64,000 nt of DNA, taken from Benincasa hispida. Taxonomy: Eukaryota > Streptophyta > Magnoliopsida > Cucurbitales > Cucurbitaceae. Where the stretch lies: the NCBI RefSeq assembly GCF_009727055.1, contig NC_052359.1, positions 15,902,198 to 15,966,197 of the forward strand, in the 5' to 3' direction. Below, piece by piece: positions 9,793 to 22,107 of this stretch (positions within the stretch are counted from its first letter, which is position 1; each line of letters begins with the position of its first letter). A program made the translations under genes and the position numbers. Below the pieces are notes generated by a model that saw nothing but the letters and a program-made list of their open reading frames with translations, searched no databases and was not told the origin of the DNA.

Positions 9793-11686
9793 CCTGGACC
9801 TCCTCCGTTACTCTTCAATTCAACCTTTCTACTACCCATTTTTACTGAGGTGTATACCTAACTGTCTTGTGTCTTGATATGCCTTGTTTTGTCTGCAATA
9901 AACATTGAAGTCTTCTGCAATATTGAATCCCATTATCTATTCTTAGACACTTAATCTGACAGTTAGAACATTTTCTCAACCATTACTTTCATTCTTTTAA
10001 ACTTTTCAAACACTAAATCCTTAGATTTAAGGAAATAGATCCAGCTCTTTCTTGAGTAATCATCAACAAAAGTAAGGAAATACTTGCACCACTCAATGAT
10101 TGATAAGGTGAAAGACCCATAGGTCTGAATGCACATAATCGAGGATGGCCTTGGTTGTGTGTGTACCTTCACAAAGCTCTACCTAGTAGCCTTCCCTATT
10201 ACATAATTTTCACAAAAGGATAGGCTCTGATGTACTCCTTTAGGTAGAATAGCTTGGTTGGCTAAAATTGTAGACCTTTGGCACTAATGTGAGAGAGTCT
10301 TTTGTGTCATAGGTCTCCTTTAGTAGGCTGATTATGAGTCACAATCAAGGCTGAGTGTACTTGATGAACACCTTGCACATGATATACTCCATTTATCTTC
10401 ACCCCTCTAAGGACAGGCTTACTGTTCTTCAACACTTCAAAATATTCCTTTCTTGCCTCGGTATTCACAGCCAATGAGTCAAGCATGACTAGTGAAATTA
10501 GATTTCTCTTCAGCTTAGGCATATGTCTGACATTTCTTAAGAGCTTGACAATTCCATCTTCTAACTCAATGAGACTGAACCAATCCCAACCACTGGACAT
10601 GAGTTATTGTTTCCCATGTAGACTGAACCTCCATCCAATTCTCTGTAGGTACTGAACCAGCCCTTGTGAGGTGTATGTGGAATGAACACCTGAACCTAAA
10701 ACCCAATCTGGTTCTTATTTGCTTCTTCTTTTTCCCTGCAATTAGATGTAGCCAAAGCATTAGAATAAAAACTAAGAATCTTCATAAACCGAGGCTTCAC
10801 CTGACTGGTTTGGTTGGACTTTGGTTGTGGCTGAGATTGTTTATTTTCTGCCCATTTTGAGTGTTCTGCAATCTTTGATCAAATGTCCAAGCTTTTACAA
10901 TATTTGCATCTGACCCTGGACTTCTCTTTTCATCCTTAATCATTTGAGCTTTGTTTGCCTTTCTCCTTGTTATTCTGTTTTGACTTCTTTTTAACAAACA
11001 AGCCTTCTGCATTAGATTTTTCTTCTTTGCTTGTAATGAGTTCCATTTCTCTGATTTTAAGAGCAGAAATAATGATATCAGAAGTAATGGAATCTCTCCC
11101 ATACTTTAGGGTTGTCTTCACTTCTCTGTAGGATTTTGACAATGAGTTAAGAAGCACAAATGCTTCATTGTCTGCCTCGATTTCTTTTCCTTGAGTTATA
11201 AACTCAGTAGTAATTCTCTGAAATCATCTAGGTTCTTTGTTAATGACTTTGATGCATTCATCTTAAATGTAAAGTACCTTTCCCTTAGAAAAATTTATTA
11301 GGAAAATTCTTCGTCTTCATAAGCTCATTTAATTTTTCCACATCTTGTAAGTTGTCTCCTAGTCGATTACTTGCCATAGGACATTATCAGACAAGTTCAA
11401 AACGAGTGTTCCATGAGCAGTAAGCTCCATATTTTTCTTTTTCTTCTTCTGTCACTGTACTTGGCGGCTTTTTCGAATCATCTAGGGCTTGTGTGCCCTC
11501 TGTTGTCCAAGATAGCCTTTATTTTTTGGCCTTCCACAGACCAAAGTCGCCTTTTCCATCAAATTTCTCGATGTGTATACCTTGCAACTGCCTTTTTGAA
11601 CTAAAAGTTCGACTGAAAGACTTCAAGATTATTGCTTCTTTGAATCTTGACTAATCTTGATGCTGTCTACAGGCTTCTAATACCAC
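9793..11686 (-). pseudogene. Inverted copy of Copia-1 gag-PR-INT
   Basis: Minus-strand copy of 7866-9767: integrase (about 9960-10310), protease region (10307-10760, with the same GSG), zinc knuckle and gag (10797-11157 and on). It carries the same nonsense and frameshift lesions plus a few small indels, so it is a recent copy or the same molecule. Confidence 0.85.
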
Positions 11687-11687
11687 T

Positions 11688-12468
11688 TGTTGGGCTTGAA
11701 ATGCGGAAAGAAGGCAGAAACAAGATGGATATGCAAAGTCTTTTCGGGCCTAGAGTGAAGAATGGCCCTTACACGACTATTGGATACCCTCGATGCTTCA
11801 CACAAACGCTAGGTCGCATACAGGATGTACAAACCGTGTGATGTATGATCTCAACCTTACACTTCAATGGCTATTTATAACCACAACATTCTGCAGTGAA
11901 AAACCCTTCGACTGACTAATCTTTTCTTTTCCTTTTGTAAAGAAAAGAGAGGAATGTCGGGAGACTGCCAGAATTCTTTGGGGCGAGGAGTCTTCGATCG
12001 TCTTAGGTGATGAAGGTAAAGTAGGGTCGACTAAACAATAAGGCATGAGTCATCTAGATGATGAGGCTTTACTGAAGGTCATCTAATGAGGTCGTCTAAA
12101 CGATGGTTGTCTTACACGATAGGCTTGCCAGAAGTAAACGATCGTTGGGAAAAAAGCTAAATGATCATTGGGTAAAAGCTAAACGATCGTTTATTAAACC
12201 TACACGATCATTTGGGTCAAGGGGGTATACGAAAGAGGAAGACGATAAGAAGAAGAAGATGAACACGATCATTTACGTGATTCAGCCAAGGGAGGCCTAT
12301 GTCCACGGAGAAGCTGATGTTGTTTTATTCAAGATTGCTTTCAAGATAGTGTAATGACTCAATTACAATTGCTCTCTCTCACTTTTACCATTGTGCAGGT
12401 ATTTTAAAGGTAGCTAGAATTGTAACAATTCTATAACCGAATGAAGTTAATTTCACTTCTATTTAACA
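11688..12468 (-). repeat. Inverted copy of the Copia-1 5' LTR
   Basis: Runs from TGTTGGGCTTG at 11688 to ATTTAACA at 12468 and is followed by ATATC (12469-12473), the reverse complement of the GATAT target duplication. The flank was copied along with the element, so this is not an independent insertion. Confidence 0.85.
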
Positions 12469-12890
12469 ATATCTCTTATCTACACTTTCGTGTATGTGTG
12501 TAAAATACATTCTATATCTATGGGTTTTTACCCTATCAAGAAATTTACCAATTTAGATTGAGACGGAGTACATAGACTCTGTTTTTTTTTTTTTTTTTGT
12601 AGATCCATTCATATCCTATGAGTTTTACCCTATCAAGAAAATCTATACATTCATAGTGAGATGGAGCACACAAACTCTATCTCGAAATCTATGACTTTGA
12701 TTATATTGATTCTTTTTAAACATTCCTCAAACTCTTTGTCATTTTAACATGATAACTTTGACTTCAATTAAGTCATTGTAAAAGTTGAGTCATCTCATAA
12801 CTCTCCGACTACAAAGAAGACTATCTAGTTGGCAATTAGTATTCATTTTACTTTTAAATGATTAATAACACTTGTTAAATATTTTGTGGA

Positions 12891-13171
12891 TGCTACAAAA
12901 TCAGAAATTAAAGAATACAAAAGAACGTAAAAGAATGCATAATCGATACATGAATTTACGTAGTTCACTAAAAGCGTATTAGCTACGTCCATGGGAGAAC
13001 AATATATTTTAGAGATAATGTTTTCTAAATATAAAACGACACCACTAGGATTGAAGAGTTTATATAGTGCACTTCTCTAAACCCTATGGTCATAATTCTT
13101 AAATCACCATAAATGTTACTTTTTTCATGGTTGTTCGAAGCACGAACTAACAAATTCAAGGCATTCCAACA
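12891..13171 (-). repeat. Inverted copy of the small solo LTR
   Basis: Mirror of 6386-6662 with the same flanks (GTGGA at 12886-12890 and 13172-13176). Confidence 0.85.
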
Positions 13172-13687
13172 GTGGATTTACTTGGAATAAACTCTTCAAT
13201 ACTATATAGCCTTATTTGATAGGTTTGTAGTCTTTTATTTAACATTCCTTATAAAAGTTGTATTTGTCACACAAATACTGTTTTATTTAGAATTATATAA
13301 AAGACCATTTGTTTCATCTTGATGACAACTTACACTTTGGTGTATCTATGTACATATATATTCTTTTTGGGTTTGTTTCAATATGTGTGTCTTAACATAT
13401 CCAAATCTTGAAATATCGTAAACCAATTTTACACACATTCCATATTCCAAAATAGTTTCCTAGACAATTTGAGTGAATAATGTTCACAATGCAATCTCTA
13501 TTGTTTGTCCCAACTGGAGTCTGGTAATGATGTGTAATTTATTTGATGATGTGCCATGTCTAACAAAGTTTCATCATTAATATGATAAGTTTAAACAAGG
13601 TTATCTTTCTCCCTTTGAAGCACAATTTCACCCAAATTTGCTTAAGGTCGGGATATAATCCCCATTTTCTATCAATTAGGCTTTGTA

Positions 13688-16600
13688 TGTTAGGTTTTTT
13701 ATACTGGCTATTTTTCCCTTCTTAATTCTAGGTCGTTACTATGTTTAATATGTTTATCTAATGATTTTTATGGTATCGAGCATCTTAGAGGTAGAATCAG
13801 TCGTTACGAGTTGTTCGGGGTTAATTTGGGAGCAATTAGGATTAATTTGAGCATTGAACTTCAAAAGGATGTGTAATGAAGAAAATCCCTGGAGGAGCAT
13901 TTCAATGCTACAAAACAGTAAATTCCATAATACTTAAAAAACAGGGTAGTGTTGCAACGCTCCAAAATTTGACAGAGTCACGTGCAATGTCTATCGCAAG
14001 GTTGTAACGCTAGCTACAACATTGCAACACTATGATTACTTGCTATATAATTTTTATTCTTCATTTTAGGGTAGAACATAATTGAAGAATCACCTCCCAA
14101 TCGGCTTCTATGTTGATTTCTCTTCTTCTCACCTCTCCACTTGTATTTTTCTCCATTTTCTGTGCATCTCATGTAACTAGTGAAGACATTTGTTGGGTTC
14201 TTCTTTCTTCATCTCCATGGGAGAGGTAAGATCTAGCTCTCTAGTTTAGTTATTTTGAACAATGTAGCTTTTATGAGTTTTTTTTTAATTGTAATTTCAT
14301 ATCTTGGCTATGGGTTTGACTTTATTTATCTCTTAATCCATTATATTTTCTCTTGATTGTCTGACAAAATACTTAAGGATTTGTAGTTGAATGCTTAGGA
14401 TTTTCTAGTAATATGTGCATGAAATTGTTAGTGAGTCCATAAAAAGCAATAGGTTAGTTAGACTTGCAATTTGTTGTCTAAAATGAGTCGTATTGTTCCT
14501 ACTAACCTAGAGAAAACCATAGTGTGTATTTAATTAGACGGTGAAATTAAAAATTCATCCTAGCTAAACCCTAGAACTTAATGAGGTTGGGTAATCGTAT
14601 TTAATATAGATTTATTGGAGTATGTTTAGCTAATTAGGTAATTAGGACTGTTGATTGAATGTCCAATAATAAGGTTAGGCATAGTTAAGAAACAAAATTA
14701 CATAATAAGCAATTCAACAATCAAGATTGCATTAGTCTATTCCATTTCCTTAAGCTAGAATGTCTTAGTTAATTGCATTTCTATCTTTTAGTTTCATTGC
14801 ATTTTATTTCTTTTATGCATTCCTTTTCCAATCCACACCAACCCTCCCTCCTCCCCCCATTTTACCACTACTATAACTAGTAATGCGTTTTGAAGAACTA
14901 ATCTTTCATGCTTCCATGAGGTTCGACCCTGGACTTTCCACTTGTACTCACCAGTTACTATAAGTAGTTCGTTCAATGATTTATAAATATTATATTTAAC
15001 TATCAAGGGTTTATGGGCAACGATAATTATCGAGCTTAGCAAATTGGCATCGTTGCCAGGGAAGCCAATTAGTTCTTTTAGTTAGTATTTAGTTAAAGTT
15101 TCTTTTTCTTTGATTTGTTTTCTTTTTTGGTTCAGTTAAGCATGACAGAATTTCCAAATCAATCTTGGACGTTCGACAGCTGAGTTGTAGTTCTTCATGA
15201 CGAGGTAAGTGGCCTTGACCACCACATTACCGAGTTGACCGCCTTGGTTAGCCATGTGATGGAGTGGAGTTTGCAATAAGCAGAAGCAATAAGGTTGGAG
15301 TTTGCAGTGGAGTCTAGTACCACATGGCATTCCAAAGAGGCGTATTATGGTCATTTTAACTACGAGCCTCACCATTTTTAGTGGGAGGAGTCCTTTGATC
15401 ATGGATACTCAGGACGACAAACAGAGCCTGGAAAACCAAGATTTCACAGCACCACAACAATTGATTCATCATAGTCTTCAGGATTACGTAAGTCTTTAGA
15501 GGCTTTGGTTATGGAGCTTGCTAATAGTGCTTTTGAACTTCAGTAGGACAACCTCTATAGGCAGCAGGAGTTTAAGCGCTTCCAGTTGAAGAGTCTTTGT
15601 CCTGAGCAGAGACTAGAACTGACTTCTAAAGTCTGAGTGACCTTGTTGCTCAGCTTGTAACTTCAATTGAGAGGCCAGATGAGCTATTGCTAGACTTATC
15701 TCTTGAATTTTCCAGAGCCTTAGAGGCATGAGGTAATCCATGTTGACGTGGTGAAAGAGAAGGAACCACTTCCTGTAGATTCGTTGCCTAGGTATAACTT
15801 TGGGAGTTCTTAATTTCTGAACTTGCTTAATAGAACTCTCTTAAATTGCAGCAAGACGTTCAAGCTCAACCACAAAGCATGATCGCACCATGTTGCCCAG
15901 CTAACAGAGGTCGTTGCAGAGATTTGAGAGCATAGCTAGAGCCATCCCATCGTCTATTACCTTAGAGGCAGAGTCCTTGTGGCAGTGCTACTTATCAGTG
16001 AAATGATGAGGATGCCACTCCATTGCATGCTAGTATTGTGAGGCTAGGAGGATCCAGAGCACTAAACCAACAACAATTCCAAGTGAGTGAGAGTTTGAGG
16101 TACGAAAGACCATCGCTCTGTTCTACTTTCTTGGTACTCTCTCATATATCTTTAAATTCCTCCATAGTCGTCACGAGTTTTTGAGTCTTTTTCTTTGTTT
16201 ATGACTCTTGGTTCATATAGTCTTTTGTTCTTTCTTTTACCATGTTTCCTTATTTCAAAAAATAAAATTTGATCTTTTGGTTCTCATTACATAAATGAGC
16301 GGGGGACACTATTATAGCATTGTCGGGCTATATGGACTAATCCAGAAGGGACCAGACGAAATACAAAAATTTCTTTGTAGCTTGATAAGGCGACAGGATC
16401 AAGTCGAAGCAAACCGAAATTAAAAACTTTGCCCTTCCTGGACGGAGCCTAGGTGATAAGGAATTACTTGACTTTTTCCTTTTTACTGATTCGTATTTTA
16501 GCTATCTTCTTTCTTCTTTTGTAGGTTCTTTCCTTTTTGTGCCTAAAAGAATGAAGAAGATAATCTAAGCGCAAACTATATCACCACTTCCCATGTACGA

Positions 16601-19324
16601 AAACGTTCATCCAGAGGAGGTTTTTCTCATTCCCTAATGGGCTTCCTTTATTTTATGGAGCTTCGATGTAGGAGATACAATTGACAATGTATCATCTTTA
16701 AGTTGGGGTGTGGATGTAATGATAGTTATCGAGGGTCCTTTGAGCCTGTGCTCGGACGGAATGTTTGTGTACCTGTTTTGAATTTTTGCTTGCTCCTTTT
16801 GCTTGGTTTTTATGATGAAAAGTTGATAAATACACCCTCTTTGTGATGAGAGTTTGTGTGAGATGATGTCTTTGAAGAGCAATGATCATGAGTTTTAGCC
16901 TGGTTTCTTAAAGAAATTTTATTATCTCTACATTGTCTTTTGTCTATTGTCCAAACAAAATTAGAGCTTGCATGCTTAGAAGTTGTATTATGTGGGCTTG
17001 TACATTTGTTGTTCACCCAAAAGGCCTAGGATGATAAGTTTAAGAGGCTAAAAGCTTCAACTTATAATGCATGCATTGGTTTTTGCCAATTCTCGTTCTG
17101 TATTGTAAAAAAGGCCAAGTGTAGAAGTAAATAAAAAGAAAGCCTTGTAAAAGAAAGGCATGTATGTAAAGTAAAAGGAAGTTTGTATTTTTATTTTTGA
17201 AGGGATTACTCCTCTTTGGAGACGGTTAGATTTAACCATAAATGGGCTATTAAACCCCATGTTTCTCTTTGAGCTAAAGTATATCCCCGAGGAATGGAGT
17301 AAGCTATCGAACCTTATTAGAGACACTCGCTCGTAGTCGGGGTCTATCTTTTCATGATAACCCGTGTGGACAAGCCAAAACGAAGGTGGTGTTCTGTGAC
17401 TAGATAAGCGGTTCCTCTTTTGTGTAAAGTAAGAAATTGAGAAAGAAACAATAGAATAAAAGTTTACGCTTTCCCTTTAAGTATGCTTCATTGCATTTGT
17501 TGAGTCTAGGAACTTGGGCTCTTGAACCTTTAGCAGCAGTAGGGCGGAACAATTTGAATTGAGAGTCTATAAACCTATTCGAGTTTGTGGGCTAATAGTT
17601 AGGGTCTTGGACTCACTCATCTATAGGTGTAGAATCATTTATAAAACTCTGTCACTTTGATTTGTATTATAATCTAGATCTCATTTTATTGGCAAATCTT
17701 ATCTGTTGAGAATAAGTACATGACCTTTGTGAATTGAGGCAAGCATATTTTTGTGATGAATGTGTAAGATTCTACCTTTGCTCCGGATATATCAAGGATT
17801 AAGTTGGGCGGTAGTTTGATCAATACCAAGAAGTTGTTATACCATTTCCTATTCTTATACTCTAGGTTTTACTATGGTTTAATGTGTTTAATTTTAATAA
17901 TTTTATAGGTTATTGACCATCTTGGTGGGTAGACAACGCACGAGTTGTTTCGGGGTTTAATTTGGGAGCAATTAGAAGTAATTCTGCAGCATTTAGACTT
18001 CAAAAGGATCTCTAAAATGAATGCGAAAAATGCCCACTTGGATCGGAAAGTGCTTGCCAACGGCTACAAGAAATAGCCTCATAATGTGAAAAAAAAGTCG
18101 TCTACGCGTTGCAACGCTCTTTCAATTTTGACGAGGGAACGTAGCGGTTTGTCATTCGCCAGGTTTGCATGTAAGCCTGCATCGTAATGCAACGCTGGAC
18201 AATCTGCATATTATAATGTTTCTTCTTCATTATATAGCGGCAGAACACATAATGGAGAAATCACCTCCCCAATCTAGCTATATGCCGATTTTTCTCCATT
18301 TCTTTCACCCTTTCACTTGTAATTTTTTCTCCATTGTTCCTCCCAATCTCATTGAATAACTAGTAAGGCATTGTCAGGTTTCTTATTTTCTTCATTTCAC
18401 ATTAGGAAGAATCAGACCACTAACTCTTAGTTCTAGGGATTTGGAACAATGTGTAATTTGAGAAGTTTTTCTTAATTGTTTAATTTCGCTATCTTAGCTA
18501 TGGGTTTCGTCTTTGTATTTCGTTGCTTAATCAATATTTATTTTTCTCCTTAATTGTCCTTGACAAACTACTTGCCAGGATTTGTGGTGAAGGCTAGGCT
18601 TATTACCTAGCAAAATATAGCTGACTATGAAAGTTGCCTTAGTGAGTCCAAAGAAGCATACGGTTGAGTTTAGGTCTTATGTAATTGGTGGTTCCAAATT
18701 GAATCGTATCTGTTCCTATTAAACCTAAAGAAAATCATAGTGGCGTGCTGTAATTAGATGGTGAAATTAAACCACTTCATCCAGTGTAAGCCCATATAAG
18801 CTTAACTGTAGATTAGGTAAATTCGATTCGTGAGTTTATATATGGGTTCATTTGAGCCAATGTTTTATGCTGAATATATTAAGGATCGTTTGGTGGATGA
18901 TCCAATCGAAATTGGGACTAGGCACGTAGTTAAGAAACTAAAATTATATTACAGAAATTCGGGATGATCAAGCATTGACATGTTGGTCTATTTATTTCCC
19001 CTTTCAGCCTAGCACTGTACTTAGTAATTGGCACTTTCTATCTTTACTGTTATACATCTGCTTTTACTTTCTTTTATGCATTTTCCTATTCAACCCACAC
19101 CAAATCCCCATTTTTACACAAATATTTAACTAGAAATGTGCTAATCGAGAACTAATATTCTATGCTTTCCACTGCAGGTTCGAACTCAGATTTGCCAGTT
19201 CATGTACTACCTAGATTAGACCTCAGTAGTTAACTTCAGTCATCTTAATATACTATCAGGTTGACCTCACGCACTAGGCACAGCAGGCATTATGTGCAAC
19301 GATAAATTACCGAGCGCCTTATCA
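13688..19324 (+). repeat. Inverted copy of the Athila-type element
   Basis: Plus-strand copy of 494-5869: 5' LTR 13688-15041, primer site TGGCATCGTTGCCAGGGA from 15045, a degraded gag-like interior 15046-17811, a disturbed purine tract near 17800 and a noisy 3' LTR about 17812-19324. The interior open frame is broken by indels that the left copy lacks. Confidence 0.8.
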
Positions 19325-19540
19325 GCGTTCAATAAATGTTACCGAATAGATTATCACATTGATATTTCAACTTTAGTCTCATTCTTTTGGAACCTCTTAA
19401 AGAAAATTTAGACTTTAAGTTGATATTACGGTAAGATACTTATTAGCTAAATTATTCAGTCGAATCCTATTGATGATATAATATATAAAGTGCTATTCAG
19501 CCATTTACGTAATACCAAACCCTTTGGATAAGAATGTTTT

Positions 19541-19871
19541 TAGGCTCTCTCTACGCCTCCCTACCCTATACACACGGCTCTCGTCCCATGACCCACATCC
19601 TACTGTCGCCACTCCCACGAGCCCAGCATCCTTCCCTCTCGCTAAACCACCTTTAACCTCGAAATTCTAACGATAACTCCACCTCCTCGCTACTAGTCCA
19701 TATTATCTATTTCAAACCCTTGCACTGCATCTACACATATTACCATTCGCCACAAGCAAATTCTACCCCTTAGGAAACAACTCAATTCTGTCCTCTTCAC
19801 ATCTCCTCGCATCCACTACATCTCTCCCACCCCCGCCCCCCGCGCGCGCGCGCCGCCGCCGCGGCCGCGCG
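19541..19871. other. Aberrant C-rich and CG-repeat sequence at the block junction
   Basis: After the arm similarity ends, about 300 bases are strongly C-rich on this strand and end in a run of alternating CG, CCG and GCGGCCGCGCG at about 19838-19870. This is unlike anything else in the AT-rich window. Copia-1 coding sequence starts immediately after it. No gene or known repeat is recognisable. I consider it low-quality or artificial sequence. Confidence 0.6.
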
Positions 19872-20369
19872 AGAAGCTTACTATCTGATGCTATATTACC
19901 TGAGACGTTTTGGGCAGAGGCAGCTTCATATACAGTCTATACACTGAATAGATGCCCTCATGCATCTCTTAACCTTCTAACCCCTGAAGAAAGATGGACT
20001 AAACAACCACTTAACCTGAATAATCTAAGGGTATTTGGCTGCACTGGCTATATTCATCAGAGTAAAGGGAAACTTGCTGTTAGAGCTGTGAAGTGTATGT
20101 TTTTGGGCTTCACATAAGGTGTTAAGTTTAGAATGTGGCACCCTATTGAGAAAAGATGCATAACTAGTAGAGATGTGATTTTCAGGGAAGAAGAGATGTA
20201 TATGCATAAAACTAATCCAAATGTTTCAGTACCTCAAGAGAAGAGTGATACAATTGAGGTGGAGCAAGTTCTAGTTCTTACTTTTGATCCTTCAAGCTCT
20301 AAATCACACTTTGATCATCTACCTCATCAAGAAGAAGATGTAGAAGATGCTATTATTGATATTGAGTAA
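19872..20369 (+). pseudogene. Copia-1 integrase C-terminal part and linker
   Basis: The frame opens RSLLSDAILPETFWAEAA, then YTLNRCPHASL, LTPEERW, LRVFGCTGYIH and CMFLGFT. These are the standard post-core integrase motifs of Copia (FWAEA, NRxP, FGC, FLGY). A TAA falls at 20114-20116 and the frame continues GVKFRMWHP, SRDVIF to the stop at 20367-20369. It picks up within a few residues of the break at 9767, so it belongs to the same element. Confidence 0.8.
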
Positions 20370-20952
20370 GAAGAATCAGAATTGAGAAATTACTTCCTAG
20401 CTAGAGATAGGCAGAGAAGAAACATTGTCCCACCATCAAGGTATGAAGACTACTTAGCCTTGAATACTACTGATTTGTCTAATGATGCAGAACCCTCAAC
20501 CTTTGAAGAAGCAGTCAGTTGTTCTAAAGCTAAGATGTGGATAGAAGCTATGAATGAAGAGATTGATTCACTAGTGAGAAATAATACATGGGAGTCAACA
20601 TACTTGCGAAAATGATGCAAATAAATTGCATCCAAATGGGTGTACAAGCTGAAGGAAGGGTTTTCTAACGATCAAGGACCTAGATTTAAAGCTAGGTTGG
20701 TTGCTAAGGGCTTTACACAGAGGCAAGGTGTTGATTTTAATGAAATTTTTTCTCCAGTAGTTAAACAATCTTCTATCAGATTGTTATTGTCGATTATGAC
20801 TCAAAACAACTTAGAGCTAGAGTAACTAGATGTCAAAACAACTTTTCTACATGGCTTCCTAGAGGAAGTTATCTACATGAGCCAACCGAAGGGGTATGAG
20901 GTCAAAGGGAAGGAAGGTTTTTCTAACGATCAAGGACCTAGATTTAAAGCTA
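20370..20952 (+). pseudogene. Copia-1 reverse transcriptase, N-terminal part
   Basis: The RVT_2 domain copies element RNA to DNA. Seen here: PSTFEEAVSC, WIEAMNEEIDSL and NNTWE, then a frame break, KWVYKLKEG at about 20634-20658, then [27 protein letters not shown], the conserved RT entry. [14 protein letters not shown] follows a TAG at 20823-20825, then [10 protein letters not shown]. At 20911-20952 the sequence jumps back and repeats the segment at 20650-20694 before the N run. The catalytic YVDD part is missing in the gap. Confidence 0.8.
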
Positions 20953-21469
20953 NNNNNNNNNNNNNNNNNNNNNNNNNNNNNNNNNNNNNNNNNNNNNNNN
21001 NNNNNNNNNNNNNNNNNNNNNNNNNNNNNNNNNNNNNNNNNNNNNNNNNNNNNNNNNNNNNNNNNNNNNNNNNNNNNNNNNNNNNNNNNNNNNNNNNNNN
21101 NNNNNNNNNNNNNNNNNNNNNNNNNNNNNNNNNNNNNNNNNNNNNNNNNNNNNNNNNNNNNNNNNNNNNNNNNNNNNNNNNNNNNNNNNNNNNNNNNNNN
21201 NNNNNNNNNNNNNNNNNNNNNNNNNNNNNNNNNNNNNNNNNNNNNNNNNNNNNNNNNNNNNNNNNNNNNNNNNNNNNNNNNNNNNNNNNNNNNNNNNNNN
21301 NNNNNNNNNNNNNNNNNNNNNNNNNNNNNNNNNNNNNNNNNNNNNNNNNNNNNNNNNNNNNNNNNNNNNNNNNNNNNNNNNNNNNNNNNNNNNNNNNNNN
21401 NNNNNNNNNNNNNNNNNNNNNNNNNNNNNNNNNNNNNNNNNNNNNNNNNNNNNNNNNNNNNNNNNNNNN
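20953..21469. other. 517-base N gap within Copia-1 RT
   Basis: A sized gap replaces the middle of RT. The bases just before it duplicate 20650-20694, so the left edge is probably mis-extended. Confidence 0.95.
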
Positions 21470-21470
21470 G

Positions 21471-22041
21471 TAAGAGGCACTGGGAGCCTACAAAGTGGAT
21501 AATGAGGTATCTAAAGGGTACTACTAATGCTAAACTGAAGTACCAACAGCTATCAGACAGTGAACTAGAGCTGGCTGTTTATGTAGACTCAGATTATGCA
21601 AGAGATCTAGACAAGAGAATGTCATTATCGAGGTATATCTTCCTATTTGGAAGATGTGTCCTAAGCTGGAAGGCTACCTTACAATTAGTAGTAGCTCTTT
21701 CTACTACTGAAGCAGAGTTCATAGCATTATAAAAAGCAATGAAGGAAGGCCTATGGCTAAAGTGTCTCCTAAGTGATTTTGGAATTAAACAAGACGCAGT
21801 AAAGATCTTTTGTGATAATCAAAGAACAATTCATTTCTCAAAGAATCCATAGTACCATAAAAGAACAAAACATATTGATGTGAAATATCATTTCATACAA
21901 TAGCAGATAGAAGCTAAACAGATTGAAGTTCTAAAAGTTCATACCTCAGAAAATGTCTCCGACATGTTGACAAAAACAGTCACTCAGCTCAAGCTTCAGA
22001 AGTGCCTTGATATAATAGGGTTTGAGCTGAGAGACAAAGGT
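21471..22041 (+). pseudogene. Copia-1 RNase H and C-terminus
   Basis: After the gap: RYLKGTTNAKLKY, then YVDSDYARDLDKRMS (the DxDWA/GD motif), GRCVLSWKATLQ, VALSTTEAEFIAL, a TAA at 21730-21732, then LWLKCLL, IFCDNQRTIHFSKNP, RTKHIDVKYHFI and DMLTKTV. This is the complete order of a Copia RNase H and tail. Three stops break it (about 21730, 21850, 21901). The acidic residues of the first motif are present. Confidence 0.85.
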
Positions 22042-22096
22042 TAAAGCAGAGAGACAGTCAGATCAGAGAAGCTGAAGGAAGTATGAAGTTCATTTC

Positions 22097-22107
22097 AAGG
22101 TGGAGAT
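22097..22107 (+). promoter_or_regulatory. Copia-1 polypurine tract
   Basis: AAGGTGGAGAT abuts the 3' LTR start TGTTAAAC, the expected site for plus-strand priming. Confidence 0.8.

Larger units (their letters stand above)
9793..19540 (-). repeat. Right arm of large inverted repeat 1
   Basis: Reverse complement of 289-9767. Near the fold, to about 14 kb, the arms are nearly identical. Beyond about 15.5 kb mismatches and single-base insertions become frequent, and past 17.8 kb the copy is very noisy. Similarity stops near 19540. The change in fidelity is visible in matched pairs: the LTR at 4512-5869 (1358 bp) matches 13688-15041 (1354 bp), but 494-1838 (1345 bp) corresponds to about 17812-19324 (about 1513 bp). 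Confidence 0.9.

Noticed and set aside
19838..19870. CpG island or promoter of a host gene
   Set aside because: Only about 30 bases of CG and CCG repeat with no gene next to it, at a suspicious assembly junction.
20877..21732. Long open frames crossing the N gap
   Set aside because: Openness is due to N; only the flanking RT and RNase H motifs count.
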